Shown here in pieces: positions 36,965-45,187 of a DNA stretch of 64,000 nt. Under the pieces are notes generated by a model. That model was not told where the DNA came from. It was given only the letters and a program-made list of their open reading frames with translations, and ran no database searches. The stretch is taken from the NCBI RefSeq assembly GCF_042662685.1, contig NZ_JBHSYO010000003.1, positions 1 through 64,000 on the forward strand. The letters are read 5' to 3'. The stretch comes from Pseudobowmanella zhangzhouensis (GTDB lineage: Bacteria > Pseudomonadota > Gammaproteobacteria > Enterobacterales > Alteromonadaceae). Position 1 is the first letter of the stretch. Each line of letters opens with the position of its first letter. The position numbers and the translations under genes are program-made.

Positions 36965-36971
36965 CGCGCGC

Positions 36972-37000
36972 TTTATACCACAACTCCCCTACTGACTCAA
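36972..37000 (-). promoter_or_regulatory. rpsB: rpsB promoter with GC-rich discriminator
   Basis: On the minus strand: TTGAGT (36995-37000, 4 of 6), a 17-bp spacer, TATAAA (36972-36977, 5 of 6), then GCGCGCGC before the predicted start near 36964. A GC-rich discriminator is typical of stringently controlled ribosomal promoters. Confidence 0.7.
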
Positions 37001-37103
37001 ATAATTATTCCACTTAATGGGTGCAATCCTTGCGGCCAAATATTTCATCGCAGGCGCAGAACTGCTAACATGCGGCCAGTTTAAAAATCACAGGAATTAC
37101 GTT

Positions 37104-37898
37104 TTGGCAGCCATTATTAAAACGGCAGATGAAATCGAAAAAATGCGCGTTGCGGGCAAACTCGCAGCCGATGTACTGACCATGATTGAACCTCATGTTC
37201 AAAAAGGGGTCACCACCGAAGAACTCAACCGTTTATGTCACGACTATATCGTGAACGTGCAGCAGGCCATTCCTGCGCCGTTGAATTATGGCCATCCCCC
37301 ATTTCCTAAGTCCATTTGCACGTCAGTAAACCACGTGATTTGCCACGGTATCCCGTCGGACAAAAAGCTCAAGGATGGTGACATAGTTAATATTGACGTG
37401 ACCGTCATCAAAGACGGCTATCACGGCGATACGTCCAAGATGTTTGTGGTAGGTAAACCTTCGATCATGGCGGAGCGCCTGATCAGAGTAACCCAGGAAT
37501 GTTTATATCTGGGCATTAAAATGGTCAAGCCAGGGGCACGTCTGGGTGATATCGGCCACGCCATTCAAAAACACGCCGAGTCTCACCACTACTCCATCGT
37601 GCGGGAATATTGTGGCCATGGTATTGGAGCCGGTTTCCATGAAGAGCCGCAGGTGGTGCATTATGGTACACCGGGCACCGGCGAAACTTTACAAGCTGGT
37701 ATGTGCTTTACCATTGAACCTATGGTGAATGCAGGTAAACGACATTCCAAGCTGTTGCCCGATGACTGGACCGTTGTCACCAAAGATCGCAGCTTAAGCG
37801 CGCAGTGGGAACATACCCTGCTGGTCACCGAAAACGGCTGTGAAATCCTGACGTTACGTCCGGAAGAAACCATCGAACGGGTTATCGTTCACGACTAA
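37104..37898 (+). CDS. map: Methionine aminopeptidase, type I
   Basis: 264 residues, equal to E. coli. Removes the initiator methionine from nascent proteins. The frame is open from 37017, but alignment with the family start and an AGGA at 37092-37095 support TTG at 37104. The five metal ligands are recognisable: Asp in VNIDVTV, Asp in YHGDTSKM, His in YCGHGIG, Glu in FTIEPMV and Glu in QWEHTLL. It lies divergent from rpsB, as in many proteobacteria, and 24 bp before glnD. Confidence 0.97.
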   Translation: MAAIIKTADEIEKMRVAGKLAADVLTMIEPHVQKGVTTEELNRLCHDYIVNVQQAIPAPLNYGHPPFPKSICTSVNHVICHGIPSDKKLKDGDIVNIDVTVIKDGYHGDTSKMFVVGKPSIMAERLIRVTQECLYLGIKMVKPGARLGDIGHAIQKHAESHHYSIVREYCGHGIGAGFHEEPQVVHYGTPGTGETLQAGMCFTIEPMVNAGKRHSKLLPDDWTVVTKDRSLSAQWEHTLLVTENGCEILTLRPEETIERVIVHD

Positions 37899-37922
37899 AC
37901 CACACAAAAGGCAGGAGCCCCG

Positions 37923-40547
37923 GTGTCATTAAACGCTGTACTTGACCAGATAGAACAACTCAATGATGCCGGTGCAATTGCATCGTTCAAACAAGCCAAC
38001 CAGGCAATCTTAAGTTGGTTGCAAGCCGATTTTTCGGCTCTGCCAATCACTGATTTAATTCTCGGTCGAGCGAAAGCGGTAGATGCCCTGGTGAGTCGCG
38101 CATGGCAGCTGTGTGGACTTGGTGCCTTTGCGCAACTGAGTCTGGTCGCTGTGGGTGGCTACGGCCGAGGCCAACTTCAGCCTTACTCCGACGTTGATCT
38201 GCTCATTCTGGCTAAAAAAGATGTCGGTAAACCGCTGCAGCAAGCCATCGGGCAGTTTATTACCCTGCTATGGGACACCGGCCTGGATATTGGTCAGTCA
38301 GTCAGGACCCTGAAAGAATGCCGCAGCCTGGCCCGACAGGATATTACCATTGCCACCAACTTGCTTGAATCAAGAGTACTTGCAGGTTGCACTGCGACTT
38401 ATTCTGCCCTCATGCAGGATGTTCACAGTGACAAATTATGGCGTTCAGAGGCGTTCTTTGTCGCCAAAGCCCAGGAACAACAAACCCGGCACAATAAATT
38501 TAACGGTACGGCGTATAACCTCGAACCGAATATAAAAGAAAATCCGGGCTGTCTGCGTGATATCCAGACTATCGGCTGGGTAGCCAAAAAGCATTTCCAC
38601 GTGCAAACCGGTCGCGAATTAGTCGCTAAAGATTATTTTAGTCAGGAAGAACTGGACGAACTGCGCGAATGCCGTGAACACCTGTGGCGCGTGCGTTTTG
38701 CGTTGCACCTGCAGGCCGGACGCAGCGAAAACCGCTTGTTGTTCGATTATCAACCGGATGTGGCCGCCATGCTGGGTTACGGCGAAGGCAAACAGGCCGT
38801 TGAGAAAATGATGCGCACGACGTTTCGCATCACTTCTCGGGTTATTGAACTGAATGAAATGCTTTTACAGCGTTTTCGCCACGATGTACTGAACAAAAAA
38901 ATCCAGCATTGCACTCTGCTCAATGATGATTTCAGCGTATGTGATGGGCTGATTATGGCCCGGCACGCAAATGTATTTGCTCAGCCAGAACAACTACTGC
39001 AATTTTTTATACTGATAGCCAGCACACCAGATATCAGCGGCATTCACCACTACACCTTGCGCTTGTTGCGTCTCGCCCGGCGACGCTGGCGCGGTCAGTA
39101 CCTGCATCAGTTTGAAAACTGTCGTCAGTTGTTTATGGCGTTTTTGGCCACGCCCAATGCCTTTGGTTTGGCCTGGGATCTGATGCATCGCCATGGCATT
39201 ATGCAGGCCTACCTGCCGCAATGGGACCAAATTGTCGGCATGATGCAGTTTGATTTATTCCACGCCTACACCGTAGATGAACACACCCATCGCTTGGTCA
39301 AACAAATTTATGGTTTTGCCGGTAAAGACGGCGCTAAAGACTTCCCACGCTGTCAACGAATTGTCAGTAATCTGGATCATCCAGAATACCTGTTTATCGC
39401 CGCATTATTTCATGATATCGCCAAAGGGCGCGGTGGCGACCATTCCGAGTTGGGGGCGCTGGACGTGAGTGAATTCTGTGCAACCCATCATCTCAGCGAT
39501 GAGGCTGCAGAGTTGATTGAATGGCTGGTCGCCAATCACCTGACCATGTCGGTTACTGCCCAGCGCCGTGACATTTACGATCCTGATGTGGTCGCTGAAT
39601 TCTGTGCTCAGGTCCAGTCTCAGGAATATCTGGATCATCTGTATGTGCTTACCCTTGCCGATATTCGCGCCACCAATGACAATTTGTGGAATGACTGGAA
39701 AGCCTCCCTGCTACGTGAACTGTATTTGATGACCAGTAAAGCGCTGGAGTCTGATCAGACCCTGTCACAAGACTTTCAACAACGTATTCGTAAACATCAG
39801 AGTGAGGCAAGAGCGTCGCTGCATGCTCAGGGATGGCAAGACGCAGAGATCGACTCCTTATGGCACAATCTGGACAGCAATTACTTTGTACGCTTTAAAG
39901 CCATACAGATTGCCTGGCAAACCAATGCGATTCTTACCGCAATCAAAAGTGAGCAGGACGTAACACTCGTCGCGATCAGCGAGGAAACCTGTCGCGGTGG
40001 TACCGAAGTGCTGATTTATACCAAAGATCGCCCATCTCTGTTTGCACAAGTGGTATCCGTCATCGATAGTTGCCGTTGCAGTGTGCAGGATGCGAGTATC
40101 AGCAGCACGCAGGACGGATATGTACTGGATAGCTTTACCATATTAAACGAGCAGAATGAGCGGATTGATCAGCCTGCCAGCCTTGCCAGAATTCAAAAAG
40201 CCATTCATCGTCAGCTTGTCAGTGGCAGTGACATCTGGCGGAATAATCGCAAGCTTTCCCGCCAGATGAAACAACTGAGCGTTCCGACTAAAGTCCGCTT
40301 TTTCACTAATCAGGCGGGACAGACGTTGCTGGAATTAGAAGCATTGGATGCCCCGGGATTGCTCGCAACAATCAGCAAAGTGTTTGTAGAATTAAATCTG
40401 ACCCTGCATATGGCCAAAATCACCACCATAGGTGAACGTGCCGAAGACGTTTTTATTTTAAGTAATGCCGATGATCAGGGCCTGACCCAAAGCCAGCAAC
40501 TGGCGTTGAAAAAGCAACTGAGTGCGGCACTGGATAATTTAAGTTAG
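37923..40547 (+). CDS. glnD: Bifunctional uridylyltransferase/uridylyl-removing enzyme GlnD
   Basis: 874 residues with a GTG start preceded by AGGAG. It senses glutamine and uridylylates or deuridylylates PII, which controls GlnE and NtrB. In order: a nucleotidyltransferase domain with GGYGRGQLQPYSDVDLLIL (about residues 78-96); a helical linker; an HD domain with ALFHDIAKGRGGDHSELG (about 498-515) for UMP removal; and two C-terminal ACT domains (about 690-770 and 800-874) that bind glutamine. All domains are intact. Confidence 0.98.
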   Translation: MSLNAVLDQIEQLNDAGAIASFKQANQAILSWLQADFSALPITDLILGRAKAVDALVSRAWQLCGLGAFAQLSLVAVGGYGRGQLQPYSDVDLLILAKKDVGKPLQQAIGQFITLLWDTGLDIGQSVRTLKECRSLARQDITIATNLLESRVLAGCTATYSALMQDVHSDKLWRSEAFFVAKAQEQQTRHNKFNGTAYNLEPNIKENPGCLRDIQTIGWVAKKHFHVQTGRELVAKDYFSQEELDELRECREHLWRVRFALHLQAGRSENRLLFDYQPDVAAMLGYGEGKQAVEKMMRTTFRITSRVIELNEMLLQRFRHDVLNKKIQHCTLLNDDFSVCDGLIMARHANVFAQPEQLLQFFILIASTPDISGIHHYTLRLLRLARRRWRGQYLHQFENCRQLFMAFLATPNAFGLAWDLMHRHGIMQAYLPQWDQIVGMMQFDLFHAYTVDEHTHRLVKQIYGFAGKDGAKDFPRCQRIVSNLDHPEYLFIAALFHDIAKGRGGDHSELGALDVSEFCATHHLSDEAAELIEWLVANHLTMSVTAQRRDIYDPDVVAEFCAQVQSQEYLDHLYVLTLADIRATNDNLWNDWKASLLRELYLMTSKALESDQTLSQDFQQRIRKHQSEARASLHAQGWQDAEIDSLWHNLDSNYFVRFKAIQIAWQTNAILTAIKSEQDVTLVAISEETCRGGTEVLIYTKDRPSLFAQVVSVIDSCRCSVQDASISSTQDGYVLDSFTILNEQNERIDQPASLARIQKAIHRQLVSGSDIWRNNRKLSRQMKQLSVPTKVRFFTNQAGQTLLELEALDAPGLLATISKVFVELNLTLHMAKITTIGERAEDVFILSNADDQGLTQSQQLALKKQLSAALDNLS

Positions 40548-40560
40548 GAAAGAGATTTCA

Positions 40561-41385
40561 ATGACCGAACTGAAAAACCTCATCGAACAGGCGTTCGATA
40601 ACCGTGACACTCTGTCACCGACTACCGTTGATGACGCGACTCGCAACGCTATCAGCAATGCGCTCGAATTACTGAATAGCGGACAGGCACGTGTTGCAGA
40701 GAAAATTGCCGGCGAATGGGTCGTACATCAATGGCTAAAAAAGGCCGTTTTGTTGTCTTTCCGCATTAATGAAAATCAGGTCATGGACGCCGCACCACAG
40801 CGCTTTTTCGACAAGGTTCCAACTAAATACACCAATTACAGCAAAGAACAATTTATTGCAGATGGCGTACGCGTCGTACCACCAGCCACCGTTCGAAATG
40901 GTAGCTTTATTGGTAAGAATGTCGTGCTGATGCCCTCCTATGTAAACATCGGTGCATACGTGGATGAAGGCACTATGGTCGATACCTGGGCAACCGTCGG
41001 ATCCTGTGCACAAATTGGTAAAAATGTACATTTATCAGGTGGTGTAGGGATCGGTGGTGTGTTGGAGCCACTTCAGGCAAATCCAACCATCATTGAAGAC
41101 AACTGCTTTATCGGCGCTCGCTCAGAGATAGTCGAAGGCGTGGTGGTTGAAGAAGGTGCGGTTATTTCCATGGGTGTGTATATCGGCCAAAGTACCCGCA
41201 TTTATGATCGCGAAACCGGCGAAGTCCATTATGGCCGTGTGCCGGCAGGCTCTGTCGTGGTGCCAGGCAATCTGCCTTCTGCCGATGGTAAATACAGCTT
41301 GTACGCAGCCATCATTGTTAAAAAAGTCGATGCCAAAACCCGCGCTAAAGTGGGTATTAACGCCTTGTTGCGTGGCGCAGAATAA
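40561..41385 (+). CDS. dapD: Tetrahydrodipicolinate N-succinyltransferase
   Basis: 274 residues (E. coli 274). Fourth step of the succinylase route to meso-diaminopimelate and lysine. An N-terminal helical part is followed by a left-handed beta-helix with hexapeptide repeats (VVLMPSYVNIGAYVDEGTM, IEDNCFIGARSEIVEG) and the C-terminal VVVPGNLPS signature. It lies 13 bp after glnD and is followed by a terminator. Confidence 0.98.
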   Translation: MTELKNLIEQAFDNRDTLSPTTVDDATRNAISNALELLNSGQARVAEKIAGEWVVHQWLKKAVLLSFRINENQVMDAAPQRFFDKVPTKYTNYSKEQFIADGVRVVPPATVRNGSFIGKNVVLMPSYVNIGAYVDEGTMVDTWATVGSCAQIGKNVHLSGGVGIGGVLEPLQANPTIIEDNCFIGARSEIVEGVVVEEGAVISMGVYIGQSTRIYDRETGEVHYGRVPAGSVVVPGNLPSADGKYSLYAAIIVKKVDAKTRAKVGINALLRGAE

Positions 41386-41396
41386 ACAACAATTAA

Positions 41397-41420
41397 AAAG
41401 CCGGTCACTTGACCGGCTTT
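41397..41420. terminator. Bidirectional terminator between dapD and yqcA
   Basis: A stem of about 10 bp, AAAGCCGGTC / GACCGGCTTT, with a short loop. The T-run is better on the minus strand (TTTTTAATTG), so it ends the yqcC-truC-yqcA transcript as well as map-glnD-dapD. Confidence 0.85.
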
Positions 41421-41421
41421 G

Positions 41422-41865
41422 TTAAATCTCGTTTACCCACTCTTTCAGCCAGGGCATTGCCTCATCAGCAGGCTCCAGTGTCTCAGTGGCATCGATGCGC
41501 AATAAAGGCCGAATCGCCTTCCCCTGCAATTCGCACAGCAATTCAAACCATTTTTCACCCGCGCCGCAGAATGTATCACCATAACTACTATCACCCATGC
41601 CGATCACCGCAAATGGCTTCGCATTTAACAATGGAAACTGATCTCGCAAGGTATAAAAAAACGGCTCAAGATTGCCGGGAATGTCCCCCTGCCCGGTTGT
41701 AGAAGTGATCACGAGCAAACAATCCGGTGCTGTAACATCGGAGATTTGCGGTGACTCTATCACGCTTGTCTGATGCTGCTGGTCGGTAAGCCAGCGACCA
41801 ATTTCTTCTGCCAATGCCTCAGCACCGCCATAAACCGACCCATAAAGAATATTGATCTTCGCCAT
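41422..41865 (-). CDS. yqcA: Flavodoxin YqcA
   Basis: 147 residues, a short-chain flavodoxin of the MioC/YqcA type. The FMN phosphate loop is ILYGSVYGGAEALAEEI, and the ITSTTGQGDIPGN and GMGDSSYGDTFCGAG loops contact the flavin. It is an electron carrier whose partner is not known. Placement next to truC and yqcC matches E. coli yqcA exactly, which decides YqcA over MioC. Confidence 0.92.
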   Translation of the reverse strand: MAKINILYGSVYGGAEALAEEIGRWLTDQQHQTSVIESPQISDVTAPDCLLVITSTTGQGDIPGNLEPFFYTLRDQFPLLNAKPFAVIGMGDSSYGDTFCGAGEKWFELLCELQGKAIRPLLRIDATETLEPADEAMPWLKEWVNEI

Positions 41866-41868
41866 TGT

Positions 41869-42582
41869 TTACTCCCATCCCAATTGCTGACAAACCGCCC
41901 GAAAATCCTCCGGCAAGCTTGCATTGACACTGATTTTTTCACCGCTGACCGGCTGATTAAACGTCATGTTTGTACAGCACAACGCCAATGTGTGCAAACC
42001 GTATTGTTCGCGCATAAAACGATTCTGTTTACCATCGCCATGGGTCGTATCTCCGACAATCGGATGACGAAGGTGGGCCATGTGACGACGTAGCTGATGC
42101 TTTCTGCCTGTTTTAGGATGAAGTTGCATCAGTGAGAAGCGCGCAGTGCTATAACGCCCGACCGGATAGGGCTCTTCAGCAGTTTTGAGGCGCAGATATT
42201 CTGTCACGGCGTCCTGCGCGTCTTTGTCCTGCCGCGCCTTCTTATCGACAATCTTGTCCAGCTGTTCTTTTAGTGGATAGTCCAATACGCCTTGCTCCGG
42301 CCCGTATCCGCGCACAATCGCCTGATACGTTTTCTGCACAGTTTGTTGTTCAAACTGTACCGCCATACTCCGCGCCGTGTCCGAGTTCAGGGCAAATAAC
42401 AGCACTCCCGACGTCGGTCTATCCAGTCGATGCAACGGGAAAACATGCTGACCTAACTGATCTCGCAGGATTTGCATGGCAAATTCAGTCGCATGGCGAT
42501 CGATCATACTGCGGTGCACTAGTAGTCCGCTTGGCTTATTGACCGCCACCAGCAGCTCATCCTGATATAAGATTTCTAACAT
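41869..42582 (-). CDS. truC: tRNA pseudouridine(65) synthase
   Basis: 237 residues of the RluA family. Makes pseudouridine at position 65 of some tRNAs. The catalytic Asp54 is in HRLDRPTSGVLLFA. The family second motif LHPKTGRKHQLRRHMAHLRHPIVGD is present in pieces. It lies 3 bp before yqcA and overlaps yqcC by 7 bp, the E. coli order. Confidence 0.95.
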   Translation of the reverse strand: MLEILYQDELLVAVNKPSGLLVHRSMIDRHATEFAMQILRDQLGQHVFPLHRLDRPTSGVLLFALNSDTARSMAVQFEQQTVQKTYQAIVRGYGPEQGVLDYPLKEQLDKIVDKKARQDKDAQDAVTEYLRLKTAEEPYPVGRYSTARFSLMQLHPKTGRKHQLRRHMAHLRHPIVGDTTHGDGKQNRFMREQYGLHTLALCCTNMTFNQPVSGEKISVNASLPEDFRAVCQQLGWE

Positions 42583-42890
42583 GCGAAAAGCTCATCAAAA
42601 CGTTTCAGTATCGCAAACAACTGCCAAACATCGGGACGTTCCGCTGCCCGCATTTCCAACATAGGTACCAACTGCATCGCCCCAGGTAATTGGCCTTGTC
42701 GGAGCATGTCACGTAGCCGGGGAATAAAGACAAATTCCAGCCATTGCTCAAAATGCAGGGTGTCATAACAAAAAGGCAGTTCACTGGCCAACTGCACGGC
42801 TGTCGGAACAGACTGTGAATTTAACTGGCTATCACTCAGCTTGGTAGCCAGTTGTTCGATTAACTGGCCCACCTCATCTACAGATATCAC
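42576..42890 (-). CDS. yqcC: YqcC family protein (DUF446)
   Basis: 104 residues, all helical, no membrane segment. Family features are the ELPFCYDTLHFEQWLEFVFIPRL block and an ending rich in ALLK-type helix (AAERPDVWQLFAILKRFDELFA). Function unknown. It is the first gene of yqcC-truC-yqcA and overlaps truC by 7 bp. Confidence 0.92.
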   Translation of the reverse strand: MISVDEVGQLIEQLATKLSDSQLNSQSVPTAVQLASELPFCYDTLHFEQWLEFVFIPRLRDMLRQGQLPGAMQLVPMLEMRAAERPDVWQLFAILKRFDELFAC

Positions 42891-42958
42891 TTAAAAACCT
42901 TAATTACCTCTATGGCATTAGTTACAATGCCCCATTAGCTGAATGAACTAAGAGTACC

Positions 42959-43981
42959 ATGAGCCGAATTTCCAGCATAAGTGAATTCCTGCTTCAGGCA
43001 GGGACTCGCTATATGATTTTTGATATGAGTCGCCGCATTACCCGTTGGGAAGACCAGTCATTTCTCGATTTTGAGCACGGGCTAGTTGCTCATCCGAGTC
43101 CAAGACAACAACAAGGTTGGTTTGCCATAGTATTCGCCAATCCTCAGCTGAATGCGCAACATTACATCTGGTTTGTTCGATTACCCTTAGACGAGCAAGG
43201 CAAACTGGTATTGGCCGCACGGGATCAATTCCTGCAACTAATCGTCGAACGTCTCGCCAGCACGATGGACGATGACTCAGCCGACAAATCGCTACCAGAC
43301 AATCCGTACCAATTTACTCCAGGCCAGCAACAACTGGCGGATTTTAACAGCATCAGCCGCAAAGCCCTGCATTTGCCACCGAGTACACATTTTCAGGCCG
43401 TGAATGACACCTTCGAACAACGCAACTGGCAGCAGTGGGAGCAACTGGCTTTGCAAGGTATTAGCGACTGGGTCGTATTTACCGAGCCAGCTAAACGCGA
43501 CGCCTTGTTAGGCGAAGTGTTAACGCAGTTACCCGACACATTGCAGGCGCATATTCTGCAAAGCCTTGAGAATCAGGTTATCGGCGAGCCACTTAGTTCG
43601 AGCGTAGCTAACTGGATCCGTTTACAGCAGGAGCCACGTAAGATAGCAACCGGATTGCGCGCGCTATGCGGTGTCAGTGATACACCTGCAGTAGAGGCCT
43701 TACTCGATGAATTACTGCACGCGCCACAAGGTAAAGAAGTAGATGTTCTAGTGGTAATTGCCGGCCGCTTATGGCCAGCGCTCACAGACAAGGCAACCCT
43801 GAGTCAATACCTAGCGAACGTGGCACATGCCTCCAGTGATTTTGAATTATTCCGCGGGTTATTTTCCGATTTAGTACAAATACCACAGTTACGTGACCAG
43901 ATTCTGCAGGTACTGCGAGATCCTCACAAAGATGAAATACTGAACGCTGCGATTGGCGCGGTGTTCTCGGTAAGGCATTAA
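42959..43981 (+). CDS. DUF3549 family protein
   Basis: 340 residues, soluble, no signal peptide. The opening SISEFLLQAGTRYMIFDMSRRI, then FEHGLVAHPSPRQQQGWFAI, matches the DUF3549 family of Vibrio, Shewanella and Alteromonas. The C-terminal half looks like a helical repeat (LSSSVANWIRLQ, ALCGVSDTPAVEALLDELL). Function unknown. It diverges from yqcC and lies 2 bp before the DUF3301 gene, an association seen in related genera. Confidence 0.88.
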   Translation: MSRISSISEFLLQAGTRYMIFDMSRRITRWEDQSFLDFEHGLVAHPSPRQQQGWFAIVFANPQLNAQHYIWFVRLPLDEQGKLVLAARDQFLQLIVERLASTMDDDSADKSLPDNPYQFTPGQQQLADFNSISRKALHLPPSTHFQAVNDTFEQRNWQQWEQLALQGISDWVVFTEPAKRDALLGEVLTQLPDTLQAHILQSLENQVIGEPLSSSVANWIRLQQEPRKIATGLRALCGVSDTPAVEALLDELLHAPQGKEVDVLVVIAGRLWPALTDKATLSQYLANVAHASSDFELFRGLFSDLVQIPQLRDQILQVLRDPHKDEILNAAIGAVFSVRH

Positions 43982-43983
43982 TA

Positions 43984-44283
43984 ATGTTGTGGGGCACCTT
44001 GTGGTTACTGTTGGCGTTTGCCGTGATTGCGCACTTTTGGACACTACGAGGAATATCTGAGCGCGCATTCACGCTGGCTAATCAATATTGTGATAAACAC
44101 AATTTGCAATTTATTAGTTTGGCCAGAATCAAAACCCGTCCGGCATGGAGCCGTGGAAAGTTAACCTGGTACAATGAATATGCCTTTGAGTTCTCCGGCA
44201 ATGGGGAAGATGCGTCTATTGGCCACCTGATATTAATCGGCCACCAACTCAAAGATATCGCTATGCCGGCCTATCGAATCTGA
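43984..44283 (+). CDS. DUF3301 family membrane protein
   Basis: 99 residues. One N-terminal membrane helix (about 1-20, WGTLWLLLAFAVIAHFW), then a soluble domain with CDKHNLQFISLARI and FEFSGNGEDASIGHLILIG, typical of DUF3301. Probably an inner-membrane anchored protein. Function unknown. It is translated directly after the DUF3549 gene and is followed by a terminator shared with csrB. Confidence 0.88.
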   Translation: MLWGTLWLLLAFAVIAHFWTLRGISERAFTLANQYCDKHNLQFISLARIKTRPAWSRGKLTWYNEYAFEFSGNGEDASIGHLILIGHQLKDIAMPAYRI

Positions 44284-44297
44284 CAATCGCAAGGCAT

Positions 44298-44329
44298 AAA
44301 AAAAGCGCAGACTGAATTCTGCGCTTTTT
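44298..44329. terminator. Bidirectional terminator of csrB and the DUF3549-DUF3301 unit
   Basis: Seven-bp stem GCGCAGA (44305-44311) / TCTGCGC (44318-44324) with a six-base loop and A/T flanks. On the minus strand seven T residues follow it, an ideal end for the csrB RNA. Confidence 0.93.
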
Positions 44330-44640
44330 CCATAAGAAGATCCTTCTCAACCAATCCTTGCTAGTTTCTGTCCCTGCTACGATCCGTCGCTGACACTCTG
44401 AAAACTATCTTCCCTGACTCAGCACCCTGAGGGCGTGATTATCTTCCTGTAACATCCCTATCAATGCCTGGCTCCGTCTCCCTGACGTGCTCATCCCTGA
44501 GACTAACAGCCTTATTCCATCCATCCCTGAGTACCTTATCCTTAGGTACTAACACAATCCTGTGTTTCCTCGCTCGCCCTGAGCGTGTCCAAGTTCATCC
44601 TTGTGTCGTCCTGACCCGTCGTGTTTCCTTGTGACGAGGA
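44298..44640 (-). ncRNA. csrB: CsrB-family CsrA-sequestering small RNA
   Basis: No ORF covers this stretch. On the minus strand it carries about 19 GGA motifs (TCC on the plus strand at 44341, 44355, 44371, 44383, 44411, 44445, 44455, 44473, 44479, 44494, 44516, 44524, 44539, 44558, 44567, 44588, 44598, 44609, 44626), several as TCAGGGA or CAGGA. Some are in hairpin loops: stem 44531-44536/44544-44549 with GGA in the loop, stem 44551-44556/44561-44566 with loop GGAT, and CAAG/CTTG near 44589-44602. It ends in a strong terminator. CsrB/RsmZ RNAs bind many CsrA dimers through such GGA loops and so relieve CsrA repression. E. coli csrB lies between yqcC and syd, as here. The 5-prime end is approximate and no clear -10/-35 was found. 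Confidence 0.88.
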
Positions 44641-44806
44641 GTAATGTACAGCTAATCAAATCGAATAAGGCGTTCGAAAAATTAAATTTTTTAACAATTA
44701 GACAATTCTGGAATCGCAGAAAAAACAAAAATCACATTAAAACAGCAACTTAAGTAAATGAACGATGTTTATTTAGGAATAAATTGACTACCTGCTCTTA
44801 CGCGTT

Positions 44807-44824
44807 TGTAAGACATTTCCTACA
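44807..44824. promoter_or_regulatory. GacA/UvrY-type upstream activating box of csrB
   Basis: TGTAAGACATTTCCTACA matches the TGTAAG-N6-CTTACA box bound by the response regulator GacA/UvrY/VarA, with one mismatch. It lies about 175 bp upstream of the estimated csrB 5-prime end, the spacing usual for this activator. This predicts control of the RNA by a BarA/UvrY-type two-component system. The bases between box and gene (44641-44806) are AT-rich and hold no gene. Confidence 0.75.
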
Positions 44825-44852
44825 GGCAGTCGAGGATATTAGGTCAAAGAGA

Positions 44853-45182
44853 TTAGATTGAAATGTTATCCAATGGCGTTTTACACCCCAGCAAAGACAG
44901 AATTCCATCTTTCAGCATCACCCAATCAGCCAAGAAGCTGTAAAACGGGTGGCTAAATGTTGCCGGACGATTTTTTTCGAAAATAAAATGCCCAATCCAG
45001 GCGAAACCATAACCGATAAATGGCAATGCCCAAAGCCACACATATTGCTCTGCCCACAAACTGACCGTCAGTACAGTTAACACCAGGAGTGAACCGGTAT
45101 AGTGCAATGCGCGACAGACAGGATGACGGTGCTCTGACAAGTAATATGGATAAAATTCGGCAAAACTATTGAAGTGCGACAC
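44853..45182 (-). CDS. DUF962/Mpo1-like membrane protein
   Basis: 109 residues with two or more hydrophobic segments in the middle (LHYTGSLLVLTVLTVSLW, WLWALPFIGYGFAWIGHF). The histidine-bearing pattern YLSEHRHPVCRALHYTG and GHFIFEKNRPATFSHPFYSFLADW is the DUF962 signature. Yeast Mpo1 of this family is an Fe2+-dependent 2-hydroxy fatty acid dioxygenase, and the histidines are conserved here, so a similar lipid oxidation is possible. It lies 5 bp after the GNAT gene. Confidence 0.88.
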   Translation of the reverse strand: MSHFNSFAEFYPYYLSEHRHPVCRALHYTGSLLVLTVLTVSLWAEQYVWLWALPFIGYGFAWIGHFIFEKNRPATFSHPFYSFLADWVMLKDGILSLLGCKTPLDNISI

Positions 45183-45187
45183 GAAAA

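Noticed and set aside
44340..44640. CRISPR array or simple tandem repeat (recurring TCCCTGA/ATCC motifs)
   Set aside because: The motifs are irregularly spaced and embedded in varied hairpins. On the minus strand they are GGA sites of a CsrB-type RNA.
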